Shown piece after piece: positions 47,041-59,389 of a stretch of 64,000 nucleotides of DNA; the first letter of the stretch is position 1, and every line of letters starts with the position of its first letter. This DNA is from Glomus cerebriforme (Eukaryota > Glomeromycota > Glomeromycetes > Glomerales > Glomeraceae): assembly GCA_003550305.1 (NCBI GenBank), contig QKYT01000215.1:77448-141447 (forward strand), in the 5' to 3' direction. Position numbers and translations under genes: made by a program. A model generated the notes under the pieces. That model saw only the letters and a list, made by a program, of their open reading frames with translations. It was not told the origin of the DNA and did no database searches.

Positions 47041-47560
47041 AAAAAAAAAAGTAAATATCCAGCAGTAATTTAAGACCGTATTCAACACTAAAATTATTTC
47101 ATTGTATCTGAACCATATTCCGATGTGGTACTTTTTTAATCGTCAAAAGCAAATGTATAAATTTTTGACTCTGTCTACTTTCATCGACCTGTATTATGTA
47201 TTTTTTTTTCGTACGACCAATAAAACAAGACGCAATTAATTTACCAAATTCAGATATATAATGGGATGGGTTATGGGATTGTGGGAAGTGAAGTGAGCGT
47301 GTATGCTAATATATTCTTTTATTGCAACGAAATCATTAATCCAGAACTTGATAAACGCGCAGTAACATATAACACATCAGTAATTGCGCAAAAATAATTT
47401 ATTCTCAAACTTTCTCGCATATTCTCAAAATTATTACGTATATTATTATTAAAAAAGGGCCCCTTGATGATCTTTACATAAGGAGAGGCGGTTGATCAGA
47501 TTTTCGTGATGCGACGTAATTTCCCCCAAAGGTGTATAACAAAATCGATCCTAGGAATTA
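47041..47560. other. Intergenic DNA
   Basis: Less AT-rich than average in places, but no frame, repeat or RNA recognised; includes the upstream region of the TATA box at 47561. Confidence 0.45.
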
Positions 47561-47570
47561 TATAAAAAGG
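47561..47570 (+). promoter_or_regulatory. TATA box
   Basis: tataaaaagg lies about 30-40 bases before a C-rich likely start region and is followed by a probable untranslated exon ending at 47720. Confidence 0.4.
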
Positions 47571-47796
47571 CGGTGTCCCGGTTAGTGAACCCTTTTATCC
47601 GTCTTGTGCAAGTAAAACAAAAAATCAAGCGAAATATTCAAACTAATCAAACTTATCAATATTTACATCGTTAATATCCTTGATCAAACGAACTCTTATA
47701 TTCCGCAAAACAATAATAAGGTATGTTGATTTTATTGCTCGGTTAGCTTCTTGAGACATGTCATCACGATGTTAATCGATTTTCCTGTCTCTATAG

Positions 47797-48196
47797 ATGT
47801 TCCAAACTAAAACGGATATATTACTCTTCTTGTTATGTATCGGCATCCGAGAAAATCACCGACCATCATCACGCGTACAACTGGCGCAGTATCACAAAAA
47901 TAAATCCCCGTGATGGGATATTATCTTATCTAATCAATTCCATGCGCATCATCGACGCAGTAAAATTAAGCATATTCACGTGCCGAATTCGGCGCAATAT
48001 CATAACGGCGATAAAAAATTCTCTTTATTACTTGACTAAAGTCAAGAGCAACAAATTTCTCAAATATTTGGCGGAGTGGAACGCTACAAAAATGAAATAT
48101 CATGGTAAGGATGAAATGAAGTGGATTAGTAGTGTATTGTTTATTTTTTATCGAAAATTATGGGCATATACTTATTTCTATTCTCCGGTTCTATAG
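47797..48196 (+). CDS. Uncharacterised gene with a 5'-UTR intron
   Basis: A well-formed intron (47721-47796, GTATGT...CTATAG) precedes an ATG at 47797. That ATG opens only a 38-codon frame, while the overlapping frame (in frame with the ATG at 47942) stays open from 47797 to 48196. It is basic and helical (RIRRNIITAIKNSLYYLTKVKS). A donor (GTAAGG) lies at 48105. A plausible last exon at 48648-48735 encodes a short helix (INKMKAQVQGIEKALAF) ending in TAG, but its phase does not match directly, so intermediate exons or decay are likely. No family is recognised. Confidence 0.35.
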
Positions 48197-49049
48197 TTTC
48201 GAAATTAATATATCATGGAAAAGTTCTCTTACGGAACTTAATCTTTTACATAGTCTATGTGGGTATAGATAGGTGAAAATTTTGTAGATATAAGTGGGAC
48301 AAATTATTTCAAAAATCTAGTGTAATAAAAGAGTGTGGGAATGAGAATCGAAATATTAGCAATATTAGCAATAGAACCAAATTAGCTATAGATATTTTTG
48401 AGAAATAAAAATGGTGCTGGGACTCTCATTTAATGGCTTAGGATCCGAGTACTTCCTCCCTCTTAGAGTCTTTATTGCTCTTTGTGCATCATTTATTTCA
48501 AACGATATCTTCCTAGTCATTTCTTTTTTCTTATATTTCTTAGCGGTTACCTTTGGTAACACATTTATCTAAAATTTAATAAAGTTCCCCATGTTATATG
48601 AGTATTGATTTTTAAATAAATGTATTTCCTTTTTTTCTCGAAAAAAGAATTATTACCGAAATTAATAAAATGAAGGCACAAGTACAGGGGATAGAAAAAG
48701 CCCTTGCTTTTATGAAATCATCAGGAGATAATTAGCCGATCATCTCGTGATTTGAGTGCCGGGAACTGACCATTTCTTCTCGGTCAAAGCGTATGCATAA
48801 GCAAACAGAACTGACATTTTATTTTTACAGTTTTGGGATAGGCTTTTCTTTTTTCGAATTTATGAGAAACAAAGGGCAAAATCGTTCTAGACCCATGCAC
48901 AGCCAAACCGCATGTAAATATAAAATTAACATATAAATTCCGTTATCTGTGACAATAATAAAAATGAATTTGGTTTTAGTGGAGTATAATATTGCTAAAT
49001 CAGCTGTAAACTGCTATAACTCATTAAATCGAATCACAATATATTTATT
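48197..49049. other. Intergenic or intronic, with a possible terminal exon at 48648-48735
   Basis: Apart from the exon noted with the preceding gene and an AATAAAG at about 48576, nothing was recognised. Confidence 0.35.
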
Positions 49050-49588
49050 ATGTCAAACGGAAGTTCCACAGGTTTTTATGGTACTTATGAGGAATATGGC
49101 GAATATATTGGTTTGCGCTACATTATGAATGGTGAAACTCCATCCGACTGGAAAAATAGGATTTGGATCGTCTAATGTATTTTCGAAATAAAAAATATTA
49201 TACATATACTGAGGAAGATTGCTTTTATGCTCACAAAGCAAAGCCGTATCTTGTTGATGGGAAAGAGTACTCCCCGAAGTGTGGAATGACTATCTGCTAT
49301 TCTTGCAATCAACTTGTATATCTTGGAATACAAAGCTTGTCAATAGGTGAAAGACGCATATATGATGGATTAGAAGGCAAGTTTAAAACTGAGAAATTTC
49401 GATATATTACTTTTGGTGGAGAACATTGGGGTATGTATCAGCATTGGGCCACCGCTTGTACTGGAAACAATTTTCGCAAAATAAGTTTTGAAGATTATAT
49501 GGAAATCAAACAGCTGATCTCTCCTGATAAGTGGAATGAATTCCATCAAGATTATTTGCAAATGAAGAATCAATTTGGTAAATTTTGA
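49050..49588 (+). pseudogene. Gene of a dispersed cysteine-containing family, one frameshift
   Basis: The start at 49050 gives MSNGSSTGFYGTYEEYGEYIGL to about 49160. The frame then shifts by one to continue LMYFRNKKYYTYTEEDCFYAHK, CGMTICYSCNQLVYLGIQSLS, FRYITFGGEHWGMYQHWATAC and ends at 49588. Cysteine pairs (CGMTICYSC) hint at metal binding. Composition and repeated motifs suggest a Glomeromycotina family, by memory only. The single frameshift could be a sequencing error; otherwise the gene looks fresh. Confidence 0.5.
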
Positions 49589-49690
49589 CGTAGAGGAACA
49601 TATACTTTCATAAGCGATAATGATTATATTAAAAATAAATTCGGTCTCTTTGCAGATATCAAACTATATAGTTATGCTTATGGTTAGAAA

Positions 49691-49928
49691 ATGTTACCAG
49701 AAGGATTAGGCACATCAGACAGAAATGTGCCTTCTAAATTCTCAAAGACAGAAGGGATTTCATCAGGTTGTGAACAATGGCCAAAAGATGCAACCACTCT
49801 ATCTCTCACAGATTGATAGCTTGAAAGAGGATAATACAGACAAATTATTTATCTCCTCTCGATATGCAAAACAGCCAAAAGGCACTGCATTGAGATTGAG
49901 AGATGGGACAGTAATCACGATTGTCTAA
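49691..49928 (+). pseudogene. Small coding relic downstream, frameshifted
   Basis: MLPEGLGTSDRNVPSKFSKT runs in one frame to about 49820, while SQIDSLKEDNTDKLFISSRY continues in another to 49928 (LRLRDGTVITIV). The two pieces overlap as halves of one former short protein or the last exon of the preceding gene. Family unknown. Confidence 0.4.
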
Positions 49929-50284
49929 CTGGCTTGACTGATTTCGAGAAATATTAATAATGTTATTCATAAATTATCCATGATTTTATTTTTTTGCGAA
50001 ATGAATATCTTATAATCCGCATACATGATCGCCTGCCTTAGTATCCCCAACAGTGAAATTGTGAAATGTATCACCTGCGGAATAAGAAATGAATTTGGAT
50101 TTAGCAGTGTGTAGTTTTTCAAATCGGCTACAAATCAATTAACCGCTAATCAGTAAATCCGTAAATCTGTATAAATTTGAATGGTGATATTATTTAGTAT
50201 AAGTTACTCAAGAATAGCTAGAATTTATTTAGAAATGAATAAACTTATTGTAAACTACTCATTATAGTAGGTTAGAACTGATTA

Positions 50285-50564
50285 CCGATATGGTTTAATT
50301 CCTGAGGTCGTGAATGCATTAACTATTCTGCATTACAGATATAGTAATGAAACGCCAGAAATGTGGTGTTCCCGTATTTGTGTTCCATTTAGAAAACTTA
50401 TTGGATATAACTCAAAATTCTTTTCCAAGAATGAATTTATTCATATGACTGAAAGACCATATAAAGGCGAATTCCCTCTTCATTTATTTTTTTTCAAAAA
50501 TCCAGTAACTCTAAAGATACCATTTATTAGCAAAATGCCTAAAGTAATACAAGTAACCGGTTGA
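50285..50564 (+). pseudogene. Unrecognised coding relic
   Basis: An open stretch without ATG: TDYRYGLIPEVVNALTILHY, then ETPEMWCSRICVPFRKLIGY and FPLHLFFFKNPVTLKIPF, ending at 50564. Residue use is protein-like (Trp, Cys, Pro present), but no family is recognised. Confidence 0.35.
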
Positions 50565-50589
50565 AACACCAAAAGAATAGCCATAAAAC

Positions 50590-51380
50590 ACTTAAGCATG
50601 TAACCTGCTTTTCCTAAAAAGAAGATAAACAATGGTTATTATGAGATTTAGCAAAACCAAAACTGATTGAATGTAATGATAAATATATATTTAAAGATTT
50701 AAAAAATTATGCAAAGTTTAGTAATCATAACCAATTTTATTAACAGAAAATTAGGATAAAGCTGGAAAATGAAGGGTGCAGTGATCATATTAGTCATTTT
50801 AAACAATAAAGACAAAAAGAATCTGAGGATAATACAAATATACAATCTATGTAACAACAAGAAATCAACAATTAAAATTATTGATGAAGTCTAAAGAAAT
50901 CATTGAGAATGAAAATTTGGTGAGAATAAATGAGGAAAAAACTAAAAACAGAAATGCATATGAAAAATAGAAAGAAAATAATGAATGCAATATTCAAGAA
51001 ATAAAATGGGAGAATAAAAAGTTAACAAGTTCTATAATGTTAATTGAATCATATGAAAATTAATTTGAAATGATGAAATAGAAAGAGATGATGATGTAAA
51101 TTGCAAAAAAAAGAAAATGAACAAGAATAATGAAAGATAATGAAGGAACGAATACAGGGAAAATTTAGAAAATAAAAAAAGTACAACAAATGAAGATTAT
51201 TAAACAATGTTGGGGATTACTAAAACAATAGACAATATTTAGATAACAGCTAATAAAATTAATGATTTGTTTAGATAAGATAGTACATTTAACTAGACTG
51301 AAAATTTTAAATTTAATCAAATGAACAATTAATAATTACGAAAAAACATTTATTTACTATATTTAATAAAAAAATCATTA
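50590..51380 (+). other. Strongly A-rich segment; long frames appear if TAA/TAG are read as Gln
   Basis: The plus strand is about half A with very little C, unlike both flanks. Under the standard code no frame is open. If TAA and TAG are read through as Gln, frames such as LKLLMKSKEIIENENLVRIN (near 50870-51115) and TMLGITKTIDNI (near 51210-51340) extend for 60-80 codons with coiled-coil-like content. In such base composition TGA-free frames of that length are not rare, so this may be chance or a C-to-T-decayed Gln-rich gene. Confidence 0.3.
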
Positions 51381-51699
51381 AATAAAAAAAAAATTAATTA
51401 ATAAAAAGTTTATTTTCTTATTTGAATGTACTGTATAATAAAATCAGGCTGACTATTCCAGTAACCAGAATTGTACTATCCATTAGAAATTTTCTATTGT
51501 TTATACAATTCCAAAGGTTAATTGCAATTATGATTTTTATGCTATGGAGTTCAATATAAATTCTTGTTTTTCTTATATTAATAGTATACATGGTTTAGAA
51601 CGTGAATAATTGTACACATGTATCTTGTAATAATTCATAATATGCATTCTTGAATGTTATGCTTGAATGCTTATTGACCTATTATCAAAAAAATAATTT
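51381..51699. other. Intergenic DNA
   Basis: AT-rich, nothing recognised. Confidence 0.45.
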
Positions 51700-52100
51700 T
51701 AAAGATTCTAAATAAGACTTTAATATTTTGAACAATTTACTCCAATCAAATCCCTATTCATAAATTCTAATAATAACCCATTTAAATATTGACAATTAAT
51801 TAGTAAATTTTCTAATTCTAAAATATTATAATTTAAAAAGATATTTAAGTTTTGGACAATTTTGATAAATGGCCTGAATAATTCTTTTACTACCATCCTG
51901 ATAAACTTTATCTTCAATCATTCTTATTTTCTTAAGATGTGTTCCTAAATTTTCACTAAAACTATGCTTGGACCTTTTCTAGTTGCCTAGTAAATGTCAT
52001 CAATCATTTAAATACTGTATTAATTATTAAAGTGAAAGATAGTAATGAAATCCTTAGTTATGGTATGACCAAAGATAGTTTTATATTCTCTTTTAAGAAT
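51700..52100 (-). pseudogene. F-box/LRR-like protein fragment
   Basis: On the minus strand, LGTHLKKIRMIEDKVYQDG is followed by SKRIIQAIYQNCPKLKYL (near 51880-51845). After a frameshift come NILELENLLINCQYLNGLLL and GVNCSKY, then SYLESLKLF in a third frame. The pattern 'I-x-x-x-C-P-x-L-K-Y-L ... E-L-x-x-L-L-x-x-C-x-x-L' is typical of the large F-box-like LRR family in Rhizophagus. No F-box is readable upstream; the frames are broken at least twice. Confidence 0.55.
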
Positions 52101-52365
52101 AAATGAAATTATTAAAGAATTTCGCATTCTTATAAAAAGCCCATCATTCATTTTATTAAATAAAATCCTAGTAAATATATGAAATGAAATTTGGTTGGAT
52201 TATTTTTATATAATTCAATTATTTTTATATCTATTAAACCTATTAATAATGGTCTAATACAACATATAAAAAATATGGATTGTGACTCATATGTACATTA
52301 TACTTTACATGGCTACTATAATTAAAAATAAATAAATTTGGTAATAAAAATAAAAGAAAAAAAAA

Positions 52366-52671
52366 TTATAAATACCTACTAAATTTTTTTTTTTCTCTAA
52401 ATTTTTTTAAAAATAGATTCGCCCAAGACATTCTTCCACGTAATTTGTTATGGTAAAATAAAGTATTATTAGTATTCGTTATTTTAATTGAAAATATTTT
52501 CTTGTTCGTGTTCTGACAAGATTTGATAAATAGAATACCACAAAAATATTCGTTCACAAAGCGAAGCGATACTCTCCAGGTATTTTCATTCCCAAAAAAT
52601 CTCACGTAGTGGAAGAGCTCTGCTAAATAGAGATCCAATCCTATTATTTTCATACTTGTTATATTTACCAC
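52366..52671 (-). CDS. Hypothetical 101-codon frame
   Basis: Open from 52671 with MVNITSMKIIGLDLYLAELF and a basic C-terminus (FLKKFREKKKFSRYL). No motif, signal or splice evidence. It is the longest frame in this area but could be chance or a relic. Confidence 0.2.
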   Translation of the reverse strand: MVNITSMKIIGLDLYLAELFHYVRFFGNENTWRVSLRFVNEYFCGILFIKSCQNTNKKIFSIKITNTNNTLFYHNKLRGRMSWANLFLKKFREKKKFSRYL

Positions 52672-54640
52672 ACTAGTACTTATTGAGAAGTAATACCAAT
52701 AAAAATCAGCAATCCAGGATAAACAGTATTTTTTTGTTGAACGATATGAGGCTAATGCAAGCGATTACACAAATTACTGATTAGCATTTATTACACATGC
52801 AATAATTTCAAAAAAAGATAAAAATGAAATTAGGGAATTACGTATCAATTCCAACATTTGGATACGTTAAAATATTGCGGGATATTTATACTGTTCATAG
52901 CATTGTAATTTATTATCACACCTAAATCATTAAATGATATGAATAGCTACATTTTACACTATAATTTATGATAAGATTCTGCATAGGATGCTGCATATCC
53001 ATTGTCTACTCATATTCTTCTCCGCAGTCATCCACTCATATTCTTTCCACATTATCTTCTACCTGGTGATAATCGCAGTCAATATCCATTAATTAATTGG
53101 CATAATATTCATTGTGATCTATAACTGCAGTTAATTATTCTTCCCATTTACTTATCTAACTCCTAGGTAGAACCATATATTCTATATTAAAATAGCAACT
53201 ACATAGTACAAAAAAAACAAACTAGGGCATAAATCTATATCACATCCCCATGGCAATGATGTTTTATAATAGACAAAGTAATAAAAATGTGTTGAGCTCA
53301 CCCTATGATGTTAATTTATATTAGATGAAGTTATAATATTTCTAAGATACGAAATAGTATTAAAAAATAGTAGAATTAATGAACATTTTTTCATATAACT
53401 GGTACTAACCTGAATTGTGGATATTATCTTAAAGAACATTAGCCTCTTCTGGCAAATATCTTAAGTTGTTGAGGAACGATCATTTTGAATCATAACCTCT
53501 AAATCATAAAAATGACGTTCATGAGAATACGAAATAATCTCTTTTCACTTATTCCTTTTCAAGAAAAGTAATAAACGAACTGAGACGTTAAAAAGAGAAT
53601 AACATAATAATAATTTACCTTGTCCAGATTGTATAAAAGGTGTCTTTAAGTACCACATTTAATTGTCAAATAAGATCAGTTAAGCACTATATTGGATAAA
53701 TCAATACCTGGCAGTTTCATGACTAATTGTAGTCTACCTTCTCTAATATTCTGTCCAAATATTTATAGATCTTTTCATTGGCAAATATTTGGTCAGGCTC
53801 TTAATTCTAAAAGCTCGAATCTCGGGATGTCATTTTTATTTATACGGGCCTATTTTTCAGATTATATGAGATGGCCCGAATTTTAAATAGGGATAACATG
53901 TTTTATGAACTTTCTTCTTAAGAACACAATACAAGTATTTCTGTTTATATTATTAACAAAAATGTTGTTGAAGCATTCGCTAAATATTTTTTGTTGATGT
54001 TCATATCCAAGCTACCGGTTTTTATCACATGATGTATCATATGACTTGATAAATATCATTGCAAACTTTGTTGATTTCGTTATATAGATAATAATAGGCC
54101 CATACTGTATTTCTCATTTTTCCATTGCAAGACATGAGGCAGAAGAAAAGTCCTTTGTATTAGTATATGATTAATAAAATTCATCCAACTCCTTTCCTAT
54201 TACTATACCTTGTTTTTTTATAAACCGTTTCTAATAAAGAAAAGAAAAAACGCTGCCAAGGAGATACGGTATTTAATTAATATTATAAGAACCAAGACAC
54301 TGCTTCTCTTTATTATAAAAAAGTTCTTTACTTTAGTGAGCTTCGCATCTGGAAAGATGACAACTTTCTTGTTAACTTGATACGATATTGTTCTAAAGGA
54401 GCAGAAGATTTCCATAAGTAGTGCTATAGTAGTTTTGAGAGATATAGACTATCTCAATTATTACGAGATATTGTTATACTATTCATAAGTGTAGAAAAGA
54501 TCAAACAGATAAGACAATAATTTTCAAAATGATGAATGTGACATATTTATTTTAAATAGTATCATAAGATATAATGATCTGTATTTGATAGCAAAGTATT
54601 AATTACTTTGTGATGTTAACATATCACAGTGGAACATATT
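52672..54640. other. Gene-poor stretch; TATA-like box at 53631 before a non-ATG frame
   Basis: gtataaaagg at 53631-53640 precedes a 65-codon frame (53692-53886) that lacks an ATG start. No family is recognised, so I do not support it as a gene. The rest shows no gene, RNA or clear repeat. Confidence 0.35.
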
Positions 54641-54837
54641 TTATCTAAAAAAAATCAGTCCTGTGGACGATGCACTAAGAGCACAGCTCTTGTTTGGTAG
54701 GAACTTCTCAAAGAGACAGAAACTCAGTCTGACTATGCTGCTTAACCATTTAAACGATAAACAATGCAAAGCATCAGAGGTATTAGGAGGTAATCTTAAA
54801 GCATTACAAGAATTACGTAGACATCATAATTTATAAA
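54641..54837 (+). pseudogene. Exon relic of a conserved small helical protein
   Basis: An acceptor (aacatatcacag) leads into a frame without stops reading SPVDDALRAQLLFGRNFSKR, then SLTMLLNHLNDKQCKASEVL and LKALQELRRH, ending with TAA at about 54837. Residue composition and the alternation of helices are strongly protein-like; upstream exons were not found. Possibly the last exon of a decayed family member. Confidence 0.45.
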
Positions 54838-55507
54838 TGTTTTAATTACATGTATCATATCTAACAATTCTTTGTTGTAATATATTTGAATAATGAAAAG
54901 ACATTCATGCTCATATGAATTGAAGGACATATATGATTTAGGTTATATATTTTTGTTATCATGATACCTGCCACTTTACGATATTATGTTATTTTTTAAT
55001 GTATTCTAAAAATAATGATGTCTACGTATTTATTTCTTCTTTATTCTCTTGTAATATTTTCCTATAATATTATGTTCATACCCTTGTTGGCCATATCATA
55101 TGAATAATATATTTTTGTTTGCTTTGTTTTTATGTCTATTAGTGATAATTTATCTATAGTTATTAATAAAAATGAAAAAAATATTATCCAAAGCAAAATA
55201 AACTTCAAACATTTCGTTCTTATTCATCCAATGTGATCTCCTGAGGCAATTAATGTATCTTGTTTTTTAGAAAATAGATCAAGCCTATAGCAAATGTATA
55301 CATAGTATATTAGAACTATTACAAATGAATATTTCTATGAAATTGAAGTATGTACTTCGTTGTTTCTCATTCTAGATTTCAGACTATAGTTAATGCTATT
55401 TGATTTAATGAAAAACTAATTGTTTGTGAAATTCAAATATCAATACATTACCCAACATTTATAATGGCATTCATTGTCTAATAATACTTCTTTAAATCTT
55501 ATCCATC
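54838..55507. other. Intergenic DNA
   Basis: AT-rich, nothing recognised. Confidence 0.45.
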
Positions 55508-56459
55508 CTAAATGATAGTAATAGTTAACATTTGTGAAGAACTTTGAAAAAGAAATGTATAGAGGATCAGCCATATGTACGCTGGTACTAAAATTTCTTG
55601 ATACATTTTTTCTGCCTGATAGTAGGGATTCCTAGAAGCATATTGTTGTGCTTTCACGTAAAGAGAATTAACTATTTTGTTTATCATATATGGTAATAAC
55701 ATAGTACCATTGGTTGTATTGATGTTAAAAAATTCATCACGTATTTTTAAATCTTCTGCCACAATTAAGCATGTATACGTCTTTAAAAAAAATTTAATCC
55801 TGTCATGATATTGTGAAGATAATTATGTTAAAAACTTTATGCAAAACATATAACCAAACATGTTTAAAAAAAACATACTTGGAAATATTTGTGTCCGTTC
55901 CTATACTGCCGTTCAAAATTCCCATTATTTCTTCACAGTCTTTTATTAGCTCTACAAAATACCTTTCAAAGAAAAACTCTGATATAGGATTATCTTTCTG
56001 TTCATTCATTTCTATAATATAATGAAACTAAAGTTAGTATAGATGTACGAGGTAAAGATTTATCAATCTATTTAATTTAAATGACTTTTCTCTAAAAGTA
56101 AATCGCATACGTGGATCTTTAAATATTACGTGAACGTTCTCTTTAGGGATATCTTGAGGACCCTTCCAATAATTTGAAACTTCATATACTGCTTTTACTA
56201 TTTCATTATTACGAAAAGATATATTCTCATGTAGTTCATTTTTATCCATAGGGATATTTACTTTCCACAATAAAAGTTCCCCTGGCCCACATTAAAAACA
56301 ACTTGGTTTTTGTGCTTTTATTAACCTTTGTAGTTCACTTATAGTTTCGTTTCTACCAATTTTAATAGAAAAGGCATGGTCGACTATGGCAAGATTCCCA
56401 TAAATAAGACAATTTAAATTTATGATATTCTCCATAATTCCATACATAAGTTGCCCCAT
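55508..56459 (-). pseudogene. Crinkler-like gene with an in-frame stop
   Basis: From the ATG at 56459 the minus strand reads IINLNCLIYGNLAIVDHAFS and IGRNETISELQRLIKAQKP, then a TAA near 56292. It continues in the same frame GELLLWKVNIPMDKNELHEN (the LxLWKVxIP element of CRN headers) and KENVHVIFKDP, the end of the header. A probable intron (donor GTACATC near 56040, branch CTAAC, acceptor TATAG near 56005) leads to NEQKDNPISEFFFERYFVEL, and a further exon to 55508 carries KAQQYASRNPYYQAEKMYQE. The stop, and possible loss of phase at the first junction, mark it as decayed. Confidence 0.65.
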
Positions 56460-58170
56460 TTTGTACATTCACTATAAATATTATTTCAATAGATACATGG
56501 ATATGGGAAATATATAAAAAAGCCCCATAGAAAATATATCACCTGTTTAACCGCATTCATTAGATGCATAAATATTTCCATCCACATTTAACTTAATAAA
56601 AAGCATACCAAGATGGGTTTTGTCCTATTCAGGAATAAAACCAGAGCTTTTATGAATCATTAACGGTTATAGGAAGTTCCTATTGGTGGGGCTCAACATT
56701 TCTGTAAAAACTCTGTAACAGATTATTGTCTCAATATGGTGTAAATCTAATTTCTTAGATAATTATTATTTGTAATAAGATTTTATACCAACTTATGACA
56801 ACATGATGATATCATTATGTCTTAAAAAATAGTACCACAGTAATAAATTATCCGTTCTGTAACCAAATTATTAATAATCTGTAACTTTTGACATATGACC
56901 ATAATCATGTAGAGATAATCCATAATATATAATACAATGTCATACCTAAAAAGGTACACGTATCTAACCTCTATCATTATGTCCAAGAAGTAATAGTCTC
57001 CGGCCACAATGATTTTGTGCATCAGTCAAAATAAATGTGATGCAAGGACATTAAATCATTTAGAAATGACGTATTTAATTACCATGGAAAAGGTTAGTAA
57101 TTGTAATCATTTTATAATTTTTTATTGTCCCTTATGTGAACATTCTCCTGCAGAGGACTGCAGAGGAGTTGTTATCTCTTTCTTCTGTATTCTCTTTTAG
57201 ACTATTTTCTTGACTCCTTCTGTGTACTTTCTCCTTCTCCTAGGATTAACCGACTAGTAAATTTGTTGAACAATAAAAAGTCTTAGCATCTGCGCTCCTT
57301 TAGAGTTTATAAGAGATTTTCTCTTATGAGAAATCATCACGGAGTCACTCTAGGAGAGGATCTCCTAGGACCTTAAAGGAGTGACGCATCTTTTATACAT
57401 ACGAAGTTGAAGGATGTTTACCTACTAAAGAATATATATGATATTCATTATTCATGTATGGAGATTTATTTCATGGAATATTTCATCAAAAAATAACAGT
57501 TTATAAACTACATGAATTAGTCCTGCTTTATGTAATCTATTTTATGATTATTATGAAAAAACAATCATTTGGAATATGACTTTCCTTTTTATTCAACATT
57601 GTTAATATAAGCAACTGACGAACTAGTAGTTATATTTTTTTGATTACCTAATAACCACACTCAATTGTAGAAAAGATTAAATAGATAACTCTTCTTGGAA
57701 ACATGAGAGCTTTTAATTGATTGATCTAAGACAGATATTCATAAAAGTTTTTTTTTGATGTGATCTCCTCCGTTTAAGCAGCCTTATGGGATTATTCCTA
57801 TCGCAGCATGCTCATGCTAATTACTAAAAAATTTCTGGTCTTCGATCCAGAACCTGCATAATCATCTATATTACAATATTGTGATAACAAGATATTTCCT
57901 GATAAGTGCATTGTTCTGAGAACATCTCATATAAATTAGTCATATCTTTTTGTATTGGAATACAAACCAATAAAGACAAATCACATACAGTAAATCACGC
58001 ATATATATTGCACTGTATATTTTCTATTATTGTTCTATAGAAAAGCAACTGAGCCAAAATTATGAATCCCAAATAATACCTNGAACTATATGACACTTAA
58101 TAAGAATGGGTCAATCAAACCATACATTTGTCATTATCAATTGAAAAATCTTTACTCATTATAATTTAAA
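56460..58170. other. Gene-poor stretch with a dispersed repeat (57180-57290)
   Basis: The stretch tattctcttttagactattttc... and aaaaagtcttagcatct at 57180-57290 is the reverse complement of a sequence at about 34160-34270. A palindrome-like pair (tctcctagga ... gatctcctagga) flanks it. No gene was recognised. Confidence 0.45.
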
Positions 58171-58468
58171 ATGGATATAGTTCTAATAATTGATAAACAT
58201 TATATTCTTGAAGTAGTCAGAAATGTTAAATCTTTTTTTGACAAACATATGAATAAATCGAGGTACAAAGAAGAGGACATAAAAATCAAAGATCATGAAA
58301 TAAAAGTAAGGATTTGGGTATATTGATTATGGATTTACGTGTAAAAATCAGTGCGAGCACGATCTCTGATCAGAATTATTTTTTGACACCCAGTGATATC
58401 AGAAGCTAGAAGAAAAACTTAAACAACAACAAGATAATTATGAAAATAATTCTATACTTGTCTTTTAA
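58171..58468 (+). CDS. Small two-exon gene, coiled-coil C-terminus
   Basis: Exon 1 (58171-58305) encodes MDIVLIIDKHYILEVVRNV and a lysine-rich end; the donor is GTAAGG. The acceptor ATATCAG opens exon 2 (58403-58468), encoding KLEEKLKQQQDNYENN and a stop. Phases agree (0/0), giving 66 residues. An ambiguous base lies upstream at 58082. No family is recognised; the consistent splice model is the only support. Confidence 0.35.
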
Positions 58469-59389
58469 ATAAGAGTTTGCTCTTTGTATTCAAAAAACTT
58501 GAATTGTTTTTTGTTATATTAATAGACTAATGTTTGACTTTTGTTCCTACAAAATGTCCTTCTTTCGAGAAATATTAATTTATTTATAAGCTTAACTGAT
58601 GAATTTGTAATTTTTTAATTGTTAGGAAGAGAACATATCCGGAGAAGGAGATGTTCAACAAAATGTTATGATTGGTCAAATATTTACAGTGGAGCTGGAA
58701 TCTTATCACAAATTATAATTTTTTATCACCCTGTTCAACAAATGATCAAACTCTGAGCTCATAACCATCTATCAGAATCTTCCGTAAAAATAATGCATGA
58801 CCCAAGTATATGTTTCTTTGTTTTCTATGAAGTTATCACAGCATTTTAAATCTCAGAGTGGTTATTAGTTTTACTAATTACTTCTTACATTAATCGTACA
58901 CAAAACAAATAATATGTTAAATTTTTGGTTTGCATGTTCTTGCAATAAATTGTATATTATAAGACAGTCAGCTATTTATAACAATAGGAAACAAGAAAAT
59001 ACTTTAGTAATTATATATTTGTAACAGAAAATGTTTATTAAAACCCACTACAAGTATCATATGGAGTAATAGACTTATAATAATAAACTATATACTCCTG
59101 GCAGATATGATAATAACTCACATATGCAGCTAGAATTTTTTGAAGTACTACAGCTTTTCCGATGCTTTGTACAATCGAAGAATCAAAAAATAATGCGATG
59201 CATTATTAACGAACTTGAACTTTGCTATGAGGACTATGATCAAGAAAAATATTCAGGAATGATCTTCGATTTTATTTGTCCCTATAGATGTTAAAATTTT
59301 GTTAATCTTAATTAATGTTGTACATTGTTCTTTAGGAGATAAGAAATAAGGATGAGCATGCTCAGGATGTGAAGATAACACATATAGGA
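58469..59389. other. Intergenic DNA
   Basis: Nothing recognised. Confidence 0.4.

Noticed and set aside
53692..53886. Frame behind a TATA-like box as a gene
   Set aside because: It has no ATG start, no recognisable family and no splice signals; the TATA-like string is common in AT-rich DNA.
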